NCBI RefSeq assembly: GCF_000208925.1
Contig: NW_001914869.1
Location: 95,842-159,841, forward strand
Direction of reading: 5' to 3'
Length of the DNA: 64,000 bases
Origin: Entamoeba histolytica HM-1:IMSS
Lineage: Eukaryota; Evosea; Mastigamoebida; Endamoebidae
Below, piece by piece: positions 1-9,819 of the stretch (positions within the stretch are counted from its first letter, which is position 1; every line of letters begins with the position of its first letter). A program made the position numbers and the translations under genes. The notes beneath the pieces are model-generated. The model made no database searches. It worked only from the letters and a program-made list of their open reading frames with translations, and had not been told where the DNA came from.

Positions 1-267
1 TATGAGCATGACCCTTTCCCCCACGACAATGTAGAACAAGGAATGTCTGTAGATAGACCACTTATTGATAAAGTACCAATAGAGGCTAGAGGTTCGTTGC
101 TTGACCTATCAATAATGGATAGAGATACACGGTTATCAATGGACCATGGGATAAACGTTCCATTTGGGTTTATTGACCGAAGTCGGATTGAGCGTAGTGA
201 TAGAATTGATAGAGGTGATAGGCTAATGGATAGAAAGCATAGTTTTATTTCACCACCATTTAAATAA
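1..267 (+). CDS. DPR-repeat protein, 3' end only (partial)
   Basis: The reading frame is open from the first base of the window, so this is the C-terminal tail (88 codons) of a gene starting upstream. The first residues, YEHDPFPHD, match YERDPFSRD inside the full-length DPR-repeat protein at 22218-23954. The tail continues with the same Asp-Arg-rich style (SVDRPLID, IERSDRIDRGDR) and ends in a Pro-Pro-Phe-Lys tail like the other gene's Pro-Pro-Pro-Lys. The DPR units are more degenerate here than in the full-length copy. Function is unknown. A start at the ATG at 43 is possible in principle but unlikely, because homology continues upstream of it. Confidence 0.75.
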   Translation, partial: YEHDPFPHDNVEQGMSVDRPLIDKVPIEARGSLLDLSIMDRDTRLSMDHGINVPFGFIDRSRIERSDRIDRGDRLMDRKHSFISPPFK

Positions 268-361
268 TAGAATATATGATTGAACAAAGTTTTTTATTTG
301 TTTTGTTTTATAAAAAAGTAAAAAGAAAACTAAAAAAAAAAAGAGTGAAAAAGAGGAGAGG

Positions 362-2155
362 ATGTCAAGAGAAAGGTTTATAAGGCAGTTTGAAGAAAAA
401 AGTAAACTTGGAGTAATGAAGAAAAGAATTATTGGAACAGCAGAGATTAAACAAATAATTGCTATGGAATTTTTAGATAACTATAATCAAATTAATAAAT
501 TTAATGTAGATGAAATGGTACGATGTTTTAAAAATAAGTCGAGTCATATCACCAAAAGGATATTTGTTGAAATGATGCAGTATTTAGATATATACGTTCA
601 TAGATGGGGAAAGTTGAGTGAAGAAGTTGTTACATTTATGATGTTTAAAGGATTGGATGAACATTGTATTGGTGAAATAACTAAAAATGGTATTCCAACA
701 AACCTAACAACATTTTTGATTCAAACCTTTGACACATTAGAACATACGTCAATGCAACAAAAAGTGAATGAAATTATTTATAAATTAAAGCCTCAATATT
801 ATGGAAAAATTTACAATCAATATGACTCATTAAAACTTGGATTAACAACTTCTCGTGTTAAGAAAATACTTATTGATATATTCCAAATTGATAAAGTTAT
901 TGTTCCATCATTAGTAATGCTGTTAAATGTATTAGTTAAAGACAATATTATTTCGTCGTCTGATTTTATCAAAATTTGTACTTCTATTGAATGGGTTGTT
1001 GAAAGAACTCAACACTTTACAATATTAGAATTGTTTACTACTATTTTCAATGTTTTAGATAAAGATTATAAAGGAACTGTTCCTATTGATAGAATTAAAA
1101 TCTTTTTAACTAAAACTCTTAATGGAAAGGCAAATTTAATATCAACATCACCTGATATACAATTGGTTGAATTCCTTCATTATGCTGAAATAATTTCAGA
1201 TAACATTTTAGATTTTAAAAACTTTTGTGAACATATTGTTGTTCCTATGGTTGATTTGCACTCTCTTCCACCATTACAAATTGCCCAAACAAAAAAAGTT
1301 ACTCCATTACTTCCTTCATCATATCAAAATAAAGAAAAGTATTTAAAAGAACTCTTTACTAAATTAGAAATTGAGACAAGTCTTTGCGACAGAATCCTGC
1401 GTTTAATTAATGCTGAAGAAAAAACTCCAGACCTTATTAATATGATCGCACAAACATTTGATGAAAATATTAGAAAATATGGTCATAATGAAGGACTTGT
1501 TAGGGCAGTTTTTTTTACTTTTCAACATCATGGTATTGATGCAGATATTCTTGTAGAAACTTCAAAAATTTTTAATAGTCCTATTGATTTAAGCACTGCC
1601 CAAACTGTTATCAAAGCATATGTTGAAGATGGAACTAATAAACTTTCTTTATATAATTTTGTTCGTTATTGGTTAGATGGTGATTCTCCATGTTTAGATG
1701 ACACTGACAATGAAAAAGAATCAAAGTTATTGAAACGTACTATTTCTATGTTCCGTGTATTAAATGTTAATGGATTTGTCTCTAAACAGTCGATTATTCA
1801 TTTCATCCAACAACAATATGGAACTCTAAGTTATGAGGAATTAATGAGTATTGATATTATTATTAATTATCTTTCTTCATTCAAAGGAGAACTTACATTT
1901 GACCAATTCCAATTATTTATGATTGTTTATGAACGTTCATTAAATCCAGATACATTATCCTTAGCATTAACAATTGAATCTATCTGTAATGCAATATGGA
2001 ACTCTAACCAATTTGCAGTTATTCCTTCTTTATTCAATATTACAACAAATAATGTAAAACAATTTGAAACTTACTGTAAAAACCAAAACATAACTCCTAC
2101 TCCAAAGTCTTTTACTATGTTTATCCTTCCAATATTACAAAAAGGATATAAATAA
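362..2155 (+). CDS. Hypothetical 597-aa helical protein with a degenerate EF-hand-like segment
   Basis: The long ATG-initiated frame has typical AT-rich codon use and a purine-rich leader directly before the ATG. I do not recognise the family. The protein reads as almost entirely alpha-helical with no signal peptide or membrane span. Around residues 235-255 a stretch (LDKDYKGTVPIDRI) resembles an EF-hand loop: the D-x-D-x-x-G core is present, but the last acidic ligand is replaced by Arg, so calcium binding is doubtful. The protein may be a divergent EF-hand scaffold. It lies 94 bases downstream of the partial DPR-repeat gene on the same strand, and a 1.3-kb gene-poor stretch follows. Confidence 0.75.
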   Translation: MSRERFIRQFEEKSKLGVMKKRIIGTAEIKQIIAMEFLDNYNQINKFNVDEMVRCFKNKSSHITKRIFVEMMQYLDIYVHRWGKLSEEVVTFMMFKGLDEHCIGEITKNGIPTNLTTFLIQTFDTLEHTSMQQKVNEIIYKLKPQYYGKIYNQYDSLKLGLTTSRVKKILIDIFQIDKVIVPSLVMLLNVLVKDNIISSSDFIKICTSIEWVVERTQHFTILELFTTIFNVLDKDYKGTVPIDRIKIFLTKTLNGKANLISTSPDIQLVEFLHYAEIISDNILDFKNFCEHIVVPMVDLHSLPPLQIAQTKKVTPLLPSSYQNKEKYLKELFTKLEIETSLCDRILRLINAEEKTPDLINMIAQTFDENIRKYGHNEGLVRAVFFTFQHHGIDADILVETSKIFNSPIDLSTAQTVIKAYVEDGTNKLSLYNFVRYWLDGDSPCLDDTDNEKESKLLKRTISMFRVLNVNGFVSKQSIIHFIQQQYGTLSYEELMSIDIIINYLSSFKGELTFDQFQLFMIVYERSLNPDTLSLALTIESICNAIWNSNQFAVIPSLFNITTNNVKQFETYCKNQNITPTPKSFTMFILPILQKGYK

Positions 2156-3427
2156 TTGACAATTTCATAACTATCTTTTTTGAAGTTTTTTATTAAAGGT
2201 TTGTTTTTTTTATCATCAAACATTTCAAATTTAACAGGACTTATTATAAAATGGGTTGGAATCAAAGTTAATAAGAAACTTTATTGTTAGAATGTAATGT
2301 GATTTTGATATTAAATTTATTGTATATTTTCATATATTCACATCTATTTATTCTTCTCATTTTATATAAGAAGAATATTCATTGAGTAAATTTAATAAAG
2401 TATAGATATTGTGTATTTTATTCATATATTTGTTTTTGTCTATTCTGAATAAACTAACATATTGAATTTAGTGCCATCTATTTCATCTCTTAATTTAATG
2501 CAAACTTCATTATCATTTAATGAATGAATATTTTATGTTTAACATTCATTCTATTATTTAGTTTTATGACATTTATTAATCAGAGGAATAAAACTTTGAA
2601 TGTTCATAAATTAGTCAACTGTTTATTTTTTAATCATAAAAAAATAAAATGTATAGCACTTATTTTTGATTTAATTCATAGACATCATAAAAATTAGAAA
2701 AATAAGTATTAATAGAATTGTAAGTTATTCATTAATTAATGATAGTAATTACACCATACATTATTAAAAACAAAGTAATTTCTTTATTTTATTTTATTAT
2801 TTAGTTTTTCTTTTTGTTTGATGAATAAATCATTTTATTTTATTTCTTTATATTATTGTCTTTTTATTCTTCTTTTTAATTTCTTCTTTGGTTGTTATTT
2901 GAACTTTAATGAATTTTATCTTTATTTTCTTATTTTATGTTGAATGAATATTTCATTATCATTAGATTATTATGTATATCTTCATTTATATCTTTTTCTT
3001 TTCTTATTATTCTTTCATATTACATTATTTCATTCTTTGTAATGTTAATTAGTATATTTCTTATTTAATTACTTCATCATAATCAAATAATAATTGATAT
3101 TTCATTATTTGATTTTATTTTAATGTTTGTATGTGTTTCTGACATACCAACTTCAAACCCAACAGCCAATAAATAAGTAAAAATGATAAACATATTTTAA
3201 AATACATAAAAAATAATAACTAAGACTATTTTAATTTGTATTAGAAATAATTACTTAAAATTAGTCTTATTTGTTTATTATCCTTCATAAAAAATCAATT
3301 TTCTCAGTTACAGTTATAATTACAGTTTTTTATTTATTTTATTCAACAATAATATTTAAATCAATGACTTTAAAGAAATGTTAAAATTTATTATTTCTTT
3401 TTTTGTCTTTAACTAAAATATAATTCA
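2156..3427. other. Gene-poor AT-rich intergenic region
   Basis: No convincing frame is present on either strand. The second half (about 2793-3143) is a dispersed repeat whose other copy lies inverted at 38198-38574. The rest is AT-rich sequence with short simple runs. The last roughly 100 bases should include the promoter of the gene starting at 3434, but I cannot assign a core element. Confidence 0.6.
2793..3143 (+). repeat. Dispersed about 350-bp repeat, copy A
   Basis: Read as its reverse complement, this stretch matches 38198-38574 almost base for base over long runs. An example is the segment around 3005-3115 (TTCTTTCATATTACATTATT and following). Copy B carries an extra roughly 20-30 bases near 38363-38390. 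No coding frame is kept. It may be a non-autonomous element (SINE- or ERE-like) or a fragment of one. The family name is not established from sequence alone. Confidence 0.8.
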
Positions 3428-3433
3428 GTGAAT

Positions 3434-4642
3434 ATGCAATCACAGTCTGTCTTTATTAGTAATATTCCTGACGACTCTGAACAAACTCAAAATAATCTCC
3501 GATTTATTCTTAATACTCGTGCACCTGGTTATATACCAAATTCACTGAAATTTAAATTCTCTAAAAGGTCAAACCACTTTATTGCGTTTGCTGATTTTGA
3601 TTCACATGAAAATGCTGTTGCATTGACAAAACAAACTCTTGCCATTCAAACCCAAAATGAAGTTCCTTATAATTTCTCATTGGTGAAGTACAAACAACCT
3701 ATATCTTATGGAGCTTATGAAAATAATGTTTTATATGCTAAACACATCACAGTTGATGAAAAACAAGCCATCAACTCTTTTCATACACTTTTTTACCCAA
3801 TAAAAATTGTTTGCAAACCAACTGCTTCTGACTCATCTTCATGGTACATACTTTCTACATACCAAACAACAGAAGAAGCAAAACAAACTAAAGACTATTT
3901 GAATGAAAGTAAGGTATTAGGACCGATGTCTTCTGTTTATTTTTCATATACCAATTCTAAACCACCTCAAAAACAACCACAACAAATCCAACCACCTCAA
4001 AAACACTCACAACAAGTATTGTCACCTATTCAACCTCCGAAAAAGAAAACCTTACAAATTCTACCACTTACTCCAATAAAACCTTTAAAGGATACACAAA
4101 GAAGAAATAAACATTCTTTCCGTAAACCAAGACAACAGAATGAAATGAAGTCATTAACAAGAACCAATAGTGAAGGTTTTTCAGAAAGAGATATTAAAAT
4201 AATACGTAACAATTTAATGAAGATAAAAACAGAGAAGAAATTAGAAAATTATATTCTAAGAGTGTTAAATGAAAATATTAGAACTAAGATTTGTGAATTA
4301 TGTCAAAGACGTAAACCACAAAAAGAATTTTATCAATTCCATCCTTGTAAACATGTGTTGTGTCTGAGTTGTTTAATTCTAAACTTAAATGAATCGATTA
4401 AAGATAAAAAAATAATGAAATGTCTTCATAAGCAGTGTCAGTCTGACATAGAACTTAACGAAATAAAAAGGATTGACTTAGAGTTATATCAAAAATATGA
4501 CAGTATGTTGTTAAACATGTACCTTGAACAAAGTGGTGATTTTGTTCGTTGCCCACAATGTCAAGGATATATTCCCAAAAATAATACAAAATCTATAATG
4601 CGTTGTGAATTATGTGGTTATCTTTATTTAATAGGAAGATAA
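3434..4642 (+). CDS. RRM-like plus RING/IBR-like zinc-finger protein (RBR-like, no RING2)
   Basis: I chose the ATG at 3434; the frame extends two codons upstream only through a GTG. The N-terminus looks like one or two RNA-recognition folds (RNP2-like VFISNI, RNP1-like HFIAFADF). A Pro/Gln-rich linker follows (residues about 180-215) and then a basic segment. The C-terminal 115 residues hold a RING-like cluster (CELC, CKHVLCLSC, CLHKQC) followed by an IBR-like pair (CPQC, CELC). This is the start of an RBR ubiquitin ligase layout. The frame ends right after the IBR cysteines, so the RING2 module with its catalytic Cys is absent. It converges on the FKBP gene with 25 bases between stops. An RNA-linked ubiquitin ligase is the best guess. 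Confidence 0.7.
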   Translation: MQSQSVFISNIPDDSEQTQNNLRFILNTRAPGYIPNSLKFKFSKRSNHFIAFADFDSHENAVALTKQTLAIQTQNEVPYNFSLVKYKQPISYGAYENNVLYAKHITVDEKQAINSFHTLFYPIKIVCKPTASDSSSWYILSTYQTTEEAKQTKDYLNESKVLGPMSSVYFSYTNSKPPQKQPQQIQPPQKHSQQVLSPIQPPKKKTLQILPLTPIKPLKDTQRRNKHSFRKPRQQNEMKSLTRTNSEGFSERDIKIIRNNLMKIKTEKKLENYILRVLNENIRTKICELCQRRKPQKEFYQFHPCKHVLCLSCLILNLNESIKDKKIMKCLHKQCQSDIELNEIKRIDLELYQKYDSMLLNMYLEQSGDFVRCPQCQGYIPKNNTKSIMRCELCGYLYLIGR

Positions 4643-4667
4643 ATAAATTAATGAAATATCAATCAAT

Positions 4668-5852
4668 TTAATTTTCTTTTGGTTTTTCTTCTTCCATTGG
4701 AGTATTTTCTTCTTTCTTAACCTCTTCTTCTTTTGGTTTTTCTTCTTCCATTTTCTTTGCCTCTTCTTTCTTTTTCTCTTCTTCCTCTTGTTTCTTTTTG
4801 ATTTCTTCCCATTCTTTCTTACGTTGTTCCTCTTGTGCTTCTTGTAATTTCTTTTGTTCTTCATCAACTTCACCTAATGAACCTAATGCACTAAACATTT
4901 TGGCATATCTTCTTTTATCATTCTTTTCCTCTTCCATTCTCTTTCTTTTAATTCCATTCATTTCATATTTAACTTCTTTATTATTTGGATCAATAGAAAG
5001 AACTTTATTAAAATCACTTTCAGCTTTTTCTACTTGTCCTTTTTCTAAATAAGCCTTTCCTCTTCTTAATAATGCCTTTAAGTTTTCTGCATCGACAGCA
5101 AGAACTTTATCTGTATATTCAATGACTTGATCATATTCTTTAAAATGAAGATGCATTGCTGAAATATTACCAAATAATATTGTTTGAATCTTCTTAGCTG
5201 CTTCTTTTTGATCTTCAGGAATTCTATAATCATTATCAAGATAATCAAGTGCTCTTAAATAACATCTTAATGCTCTCTTTTGTAATTTTCTTTTGACCAT
5301 TTCATTTCCTTGTGCCTTCTTTTCTTCTGCATGTTTAACTATATTTTCTGGTGCAATTGTAAATGGTGTTGGAACAGGTTCCATTCCTTTAAGTGTAACT
5401 TTAAATGTAATTTCTTTATTTGGCTCAATACTTCTTTCTTTATCTCCACAACTTCCAAATGCATCTTCTGGTTTAAGAGTAAATGTACACTTTTCATTTA
5501 ATTTCATTGACTCAATACCTTTTTCAAATCCTTCACAAATCACTGGCATATCTCCAACTTTAAATTTAAAGTCTTTTTTCTCTTCAATAACTCTATCACC
5601 ATCTAACATTGTATAATCAACTGTGCACAAACAATCATCAGTTGGTTTCTCATATCCAGTTCCTTCTACTTCAACTGTCTTTGGAAAACTTTCTTTGACT
5701 TCTTCTTCCATTGGTTCTTCATCATGTCCACCTTCACACCCACAATGTTCATCACTACATCCACAATGTCCACTTTCACATCCACAATGTTCATCTTTAC
5801 ATTCACAATGTTCACCATTGCATTCACACTTCTTTTCAGTTTCTTTATCCAT
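4668..5852 (-). CDS. FKBP-type peptidyl-prolyl isomerase with TPR domain and Cys/His-rich N-terminus
   Basis: The start is the ATG at 5852; one more codon upstream is TTG. Residues 9-43 hold ten Cys and five His in heptad-like HC-x-C repeats, which look metal-binding. Residues about 55-155 form an FKBP fold (GTGYEKP, TMLDGDRVI, EGFEKGIESMK), with Phe where active FKBPs usually have the pocket Trp, so catalysis may be weak. Residues about 170-310 form three TPRs (KALLRRGKAYLEKGQ, VLSIDPNN) as in FKBP51/52-type Hsp90 co-chaperones. The tail is a Lys/Glu-rich coiled coil with EEEKPKEE repeats. The FKBP-TPR assignment is secure. The metallothionein-like head is unusual for the family. The gene diverges from RRP9, and the two share a 220-base upstream region. 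Confidence 0.92.
   Translation of the reverse strand: MDKETEKKCECNGEHCECKDEHCGCESGHCGCSDEHCGCEGGHDEEPMEEEVKESFPKTVEVEGTGYEKPTDDCLCTVDYTMLDGDRVIEEKKDFKFKVGDMPVICEGFEKGIESMKLNEKCTFTLKPEDAFGSCGDKERSIEPNKEITFKVTLKGMEPVPTPFTIAPENIVKHAEEKKAQGNEMVKRKLQKRALRCYLRALDYLDNDYRIPEDQKEAAKKIQTILFGNISAMHLHFKEYDQVIEYTDKVLAVDAENLKALLRRGKAYLEKGQVEKAESDFNKVLSIDPNNKEVKYEMNGIKRKRMEEEKNDKRRYAKMFSALGSLGEVDEEQKKLQEAQEEQRKKEWEEIKKKQEEEEKKKEEAKKMEEEKPKEEEVKKEENTPMEEEKPKEN
5738..5823 (-). repeat. 21-bp tandem repeats coding the HC-x-C heptads
   Basis: About four copies of a 21-base unit (CCACAATGTTCATCTTTACA-type on the + strand) encode the repeated His-Cys-x-Cys heptads of the FKBP head. The units differ slightly from one another, so the repeat number could vary between strains. 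Confidence 0.8.
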
Positions 5853-5982
5853 CAAATGATATTTCTATCATCTTCATATCTTTTATTTCAAAGTCTGACG
5901 TGGTGCATTTTCATTCTTTTTGTTTTACAACACAACGCCACGTTGATAATTTATTTATGTTTTAAATAACAGAAATTAAAAT

Positions 5983-5990
5983 TAGGGTTT
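5983..5990 (+). promoter_or_regulatory. Telo-box-like TAGGGTTT motif in the FKBP/RRP9 divergent promoter
   Basis: TAGGGTTT lies 83 bases before the RRP9 ATG and 131 bases before the FKBP ATG. It is the reverse complement of the plant telo-box core AAACCCTA. It is one of a set of such motifs before genes in this window. A regulatory role is inferred. Confidence 0.4.
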
Positions 5991-6072
5991 TTTAAAAAGA
6001 AATAACAAAAATAATGAAAAACAACGATAGTTTATTTGCAACGAACTGTTAATACCAAGAGTTTGAACATTC

Positions 6073-7344
6073 ATGAGTGACCCTTTTCTTGTACCATTCA
6101 AACAACGATTGGCAACTGAAAAACCTAAACCACAAAAAAGAGTTGAACGTATTCAAACTGAGTTTAAATATAATCATAGTAATGAAGACACTGATAAACA
6201 ACGACTTACTATGGCTCAAAAACATATTGAAGATATTAAAAAAGAACATGAACGATTAATGGTTGGAGTTACTGATGAAGAAACAAAACCTAAAAGTGTA
6301 TTAGAAACATTATTTAATGAATCAATTGATCAAAGCAAAAAACAAACATCACTTTCAGATGATCTTCATTTAAGTTCTACAGTTATAACTAAAACAACAA
6401 GACATTTAAATAAAGCATGTACAGCTGTTAAAATAAATAAAAATGATCAAAATAAAGTGTATGTAGCATCATTAAATGGTAAAATAATGATTTATGATAT
6501 AATTACTAATCAATATTGTGGAGAACTTACTGTTCCTTGTATTGATAAAACAAAAATAAGACCTGAAATTTTATCATTAGCAATTAGTCATGATAATAAA
6601 TATATTGTAGCTACAACTAAAAATCATCATATCCTTATTTATGACTCTTCTAATAATCAGTTACTTGGAACACTTAAAGGTCACCAAGATATTGTTACTT
6701 CATGTGTTTTTAGAGATGGAACATATGAATTATATAGTTGTAGTTATGATAGAAGTGTTAAAGTATGGAATATTGAAAATATTAGTTTAATGGATACATT
6801 GTATGGACATAGATCAAATATTAATTGTATTGATGCATTATCTAAAGAGCGTTGTGTTACTGGTTCTTCTGATAAATCTATGAGAATCTTTAAAGTAGCA
6901 GAAGAGTCTCAATTAATTTATAATGCTTATAATGAAATTGAATGTGTAAGTTTACTAAATGAAACAACATATATTGCTGGATCTTTTGATGGAACATTGT
7001 CAGTTTACATAGTATCAAAGAAAACACCAAAATATATATTAGAAGCAGCACATAAACAAGTCACAGCATTATGTGCTATTCAATATAGTGATGTTATCTT
7101 CAGTGGAGGAGTAGAAGGAATAGTAAAAATGTGGAAAATAAACATGCCCACTTCATTTAAATCCTCAGAAACACTTTCATTAGAACTTCTGGGTGAGGTT
7201 AATGTTGGGGGATGTGTTAATTCTATTGATGTTACAAAAGACCATTCAGCCATAGTTTGTGCAATAGGAAAGAGGTATAGACTAGGTGATTGGAATAAAA
7301 CAGAAAATGCTGTGAATGGAATATCCATTGTGAAATTACATTGA
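6073..7344 (+). CDS. RRP9: U3 small nucleolar RNP protein Rrp9/U3-55K (WD40)
   Basis: The protein has a charged N-terminal tail (residues 1-110) followed by a WD40 propeller. Diagnostic stretches match the Rrp9 family: SYDRSVKVWNIE, then LYGHRSNINCIDALSKERC, then SSDKSMRIFKVAEESQL. In other eukaryotes the corresponding LSRERCVTAGGRD...VWKIPEESQL segment is a family signature. Rrp9 binds the U3 snoRNA B/C motif in the small-subunit processome and acts in early 18S rRNA processing in the nucleolus. At 423 aa it is shorter than animal homologues (about 475 aa). A telo-box-like motif lies 83 bases upstream. Confidence 0.9.
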   Translation: MSDPFLVPFKQRLATEKPKPQKRVERIQTEFKYNHSNEDTDKQRLTMAQKHIEDIKKEHERLMVGVTDEETKPKSVLETLFNESIDQSKKQTSLSDDLHLSSTVITKTTRHLNKACTAVKINKNDQNKVYVASLNGKIMIYDIITNQYCGELTVPCIDKTKIRPEILSLAISHDNKYIVATTKNHHILIYDSSNNQLLGTLKGHQDIVTSCVFRDGTYELYSCSYDRSVKVWNIENISLMDTLYGHRSNINCIDALSKERCVTGSSDKSMRIFKVAEESQLIYNAYNEIECVSLLNETTYIAGSFDGTLSVYIVSKKTPKYILEAAHKQVTALCAIQYSDVIFSGGVEGIVKMWKINMPTSFKSSETLSLELLGEVNVGGCVNSIDVTKDHSAIVCAIGKRYRLGDWNKTENAVNGISIVKLH

Positions 7345-7501
7345 TTGATTTTTAATGCATATTCTGGTATTTGTTGAAAGAAAAGGAAGGAAAAGCTGAA
7401 AAATAAGAAGAATAATAATTTTTATAAAAAAGTAATTATATTTTCTAAAAGGCTTTAGAACTCAAAAAAAAAATAAAATAACTTGATTATTGAAATAACT
7501 T

Positions 7502-9601
7502 ATGAGTAGACAACAACCATTAACTACTGAAGGAAGATTTGAACAGTTAATGAAAATGAATAGAAGTAAAGATAAGCTTCTTGAGTATAGAAGATTATTA
7601 CCAATCTTATTAAATTATGGAACAGGAGCTACACCATCTATCATTAAATGTTTATTAAATGAACTTGCTAATGAAAAATCACCTTTATTATTAAAATATA
7701 TTGCTGCTGAGTCATTGTACACATTACCAGAAATGAATTTATCATTTTCTGGAACAACAAGTGATATTTTCTTTATTATTTATAATCTTCGTAAAGGATT
7801 TCCTGTTGCAAATCATATTACACCAACAAACATTATTTCATTATTAGCTACAGATAATAAATTACTTAATAACCAACTTATTCCTGTATTATTTGCTGTT
7901 TGTTGTAGAGAAAAAATTTCTGAAACAGAAATAGCACAAGTAGACTCTACTATTACTCGATATCTTCAAATGAATGTTACATCAGGTACATTAGAATTTA
8001 ATCCAAATAAATTATCATTACAAATTCAAGAACAAGATGGTAAAATTAGTAATACTCCAATATTTACTGTAATGAATATTTCTTCAAGAAATTTATATAC
8101 TACTCATATGTCTCAACATCATCAAATTGTATCTGATTTAATTCAATATATTTCTAAAGTGAATATATCAGTTCAATTATGTGAAACAACTATTTCTTAT
8201 GTCAATCAAGTCATGCAACAATTCCTTCGTATTCAAAATATACAACCTGTTCATGCCGTCATTTACCATGAAATGGTTCGTTTACTTGGAATAATTGCTG
8301 TTCGTCAACCATCTCTTAGTCATAATGTTTCTTCTGTTCTTCAATCAATTAAAATACAAGCAGAACATATTGATCCATTTGTTGCTCTTTCATTTCTTGA
8401 TGCAACATTAATGATATCATCTGAATTTGTTCAAAGTAATGCACAAAAAGTAAATAGTTTTATTACTGAATTTCTTGTGAAAAACAATGGATTTTCTGAT
8501 ATTCTTTTAGTTAGTGAAACTTTAAGAATAATTAAAAAACATTCAATTGCATTATCAACTGAATCAATATTCTTTCCATTTACTGCTATTGCAATGCATT
8601 CAACCTCAATCCAACGAGATGTTCTTCCTCTTCTTTATTTATTCATTGGTAATGGTAATGCATCATCAGTGTTACATTACATTTTAGATCTTCCAATCAT
8701 AGCATTGTTATTAACTCTCATACCACCAGGAACTGTTGATTATGAAAAGAAAGTAGAAAACTATCAATTTGCTTATAACTATCTTTATCGTACTACATAT
8801 GAAGGAAATCATTTATGGAAAGGAGAATATCGAAGTAAATTAGAAGAACTTCTTCGTAGACCAGAACGTAATAGTGGAAGAGTAAAAGCTGCAACTAAAT
8901 GTGTTCCAGCTTTACTTAGAGTTTTCTTCCAAGCTGTAAGTGTTCGTTATAATAGTGAGAGTGAGGCATTAAAGATTGTAAAAGAAATTATCTCACGATA
9001 TGATTGTCTTTATCCTGATACCCAATTTATGAAGGGTGTAAGAGAAACATTTATTTCAGCATTGAGTGTGATGATTAAAGCTGCTCCATGTATTTTGAGT
9101 GTTTTAGTTGCTGCTTTAGATGGATTATTAAAAAGTGCTGATTTTGTAGAAAATTCTTACCAAACAGAATTTGCAAATCATTTGTGTTTATTAGTTGGTG
9201 AAAATGCTCATTTCATTAAACCAGCAGAAATTGAATTCTTACTTGCAGAAGTTGATCCACAAACTTTTGAAGATTCAAATTATCCAGAATATTTGCAAAT
9301 TTCTCTTCTTTCATTGTACTGCAAATTAGGACAAGCTATTGGTCAAAATTCTAAAGTTAAACTGACATTATGTAAATTGATTGGAAAAATAGATGATTAT
9401 CCAATGTTATCAATGAGAACTGCTGAACTTTATGCTTTGTTTGCTACTCCAGGATTAGCTGAAGCTACTTTTAGAAATTTACAATTTGATTATATTGATG
9501 TAGATGCTCCACTCCCTGCTCTTGTTTCAACTTTAGAAGCTTCTGATGCACACCCACTTCATCCATTTACTTTATTTGTGAATGAAAATGAAAGTAATTG
9601 A
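7502..9601 (+). CDS. Adaptin-like helical-repeat protein (699 aa), family uncertain
   Basis: The protein is alpha-helical throughout, with HEAT/ARM-like spacing (YIAAESLYTL, VLHYILDLPIIALLLTL, FISALSVMIKAAPCIL) and no signal peptide or membrane span. The general look is that of a large adaptor subunit; the stretch around residues 380-410 recalls the beta-type subunit of the AP-5 complex. I cannot separate that from another HEAT-repeat trafficking protein without a profile search. If it is AP-5B1-like, a role in late-endosome traffic would follow. The gene lies between RRP9 and a phosphatase, all on the same strand. Confidence 0.55.
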   Translation: MSRQQPLTTEGRFEQLMKMNRSKDKLLEYRRLLPILLNYGTGATPSIIKCLLNELANEKSPLLLKYIAAESLYTLPEMNLSFSGTTSDIFFIIYNLRKGFPVANHITPTNIISLLATDNKLLNNQLIPVLFAVCCREKISETEIAQVDSTITRYLQMNVTSGTLEFNPNKLSLQIQEQDGKISNTPIFTVMNISSRNLYTTHMSQHHQIVSDLIQYISKVNISVQLCETTISYVNQVMQQFLRIQNIQPVHAVIYHEMVRLLGIIAVRQPSLSHNVSSVLQSIKIQAEHIDPFVALSFLDATLMISSEFVQSNAQKVNSFITEFLVKNNGFSDILLVSETLRIIKKHSIALSTESIFFPFTAIAMHSTSIQRDVLPLLYLFIGNGNASSVLHYILDLPIIALLLTLIPPGTVDYEKKVENYQFAYNYLYRTTYEGNHLWKGEYRSKLEELLRRPERNSGRVKAATKCVPALLRVFFQAVSVRYNSESEALKIVKEIISRYDCLYPDTQFMKGVRETFISALSVMIKAAPCILSVLVAALDGLLKSADFVENSYQTEFANHLCLLVGENAHFIKPAEIEFLLAEVDPQTFEDSNYPEYLQISLLSLYCKLGQAIGQNSKVKLTLCKLIGKIDDYPMLSMRTAELYALFATPGLAEATFRNLQFDYIDVDAPLPALVSTLEASDAHPLHPFTLFVNENESN

Positions 9602-9819
9602 TTTTTAATTATAAAAAATATGTTATTTAAAACATTTTATAAAAACCCTTCGTATTTAACTAATAAATTATAGTAAAAATATCTTATTTTTTCTATTTAA
9701 GTATAATTAACTTCTTGGTATTAAAAGGATGGCTTGAAGAAAAAGTATTGAAAGCAAACTATCTTTTTCTGAACTAACCAGATCTTAGAAAACTAAATTA
9801 AAGTTAACTTAGTTGTTTT

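Noticed and set aside
6073..7344. WD40 protein as the Trm82 partner of the tRNA m7G methyltransferase
   Set aside because: Sequence signatures (SKERC, AEESQL) are specific for Rrp9.
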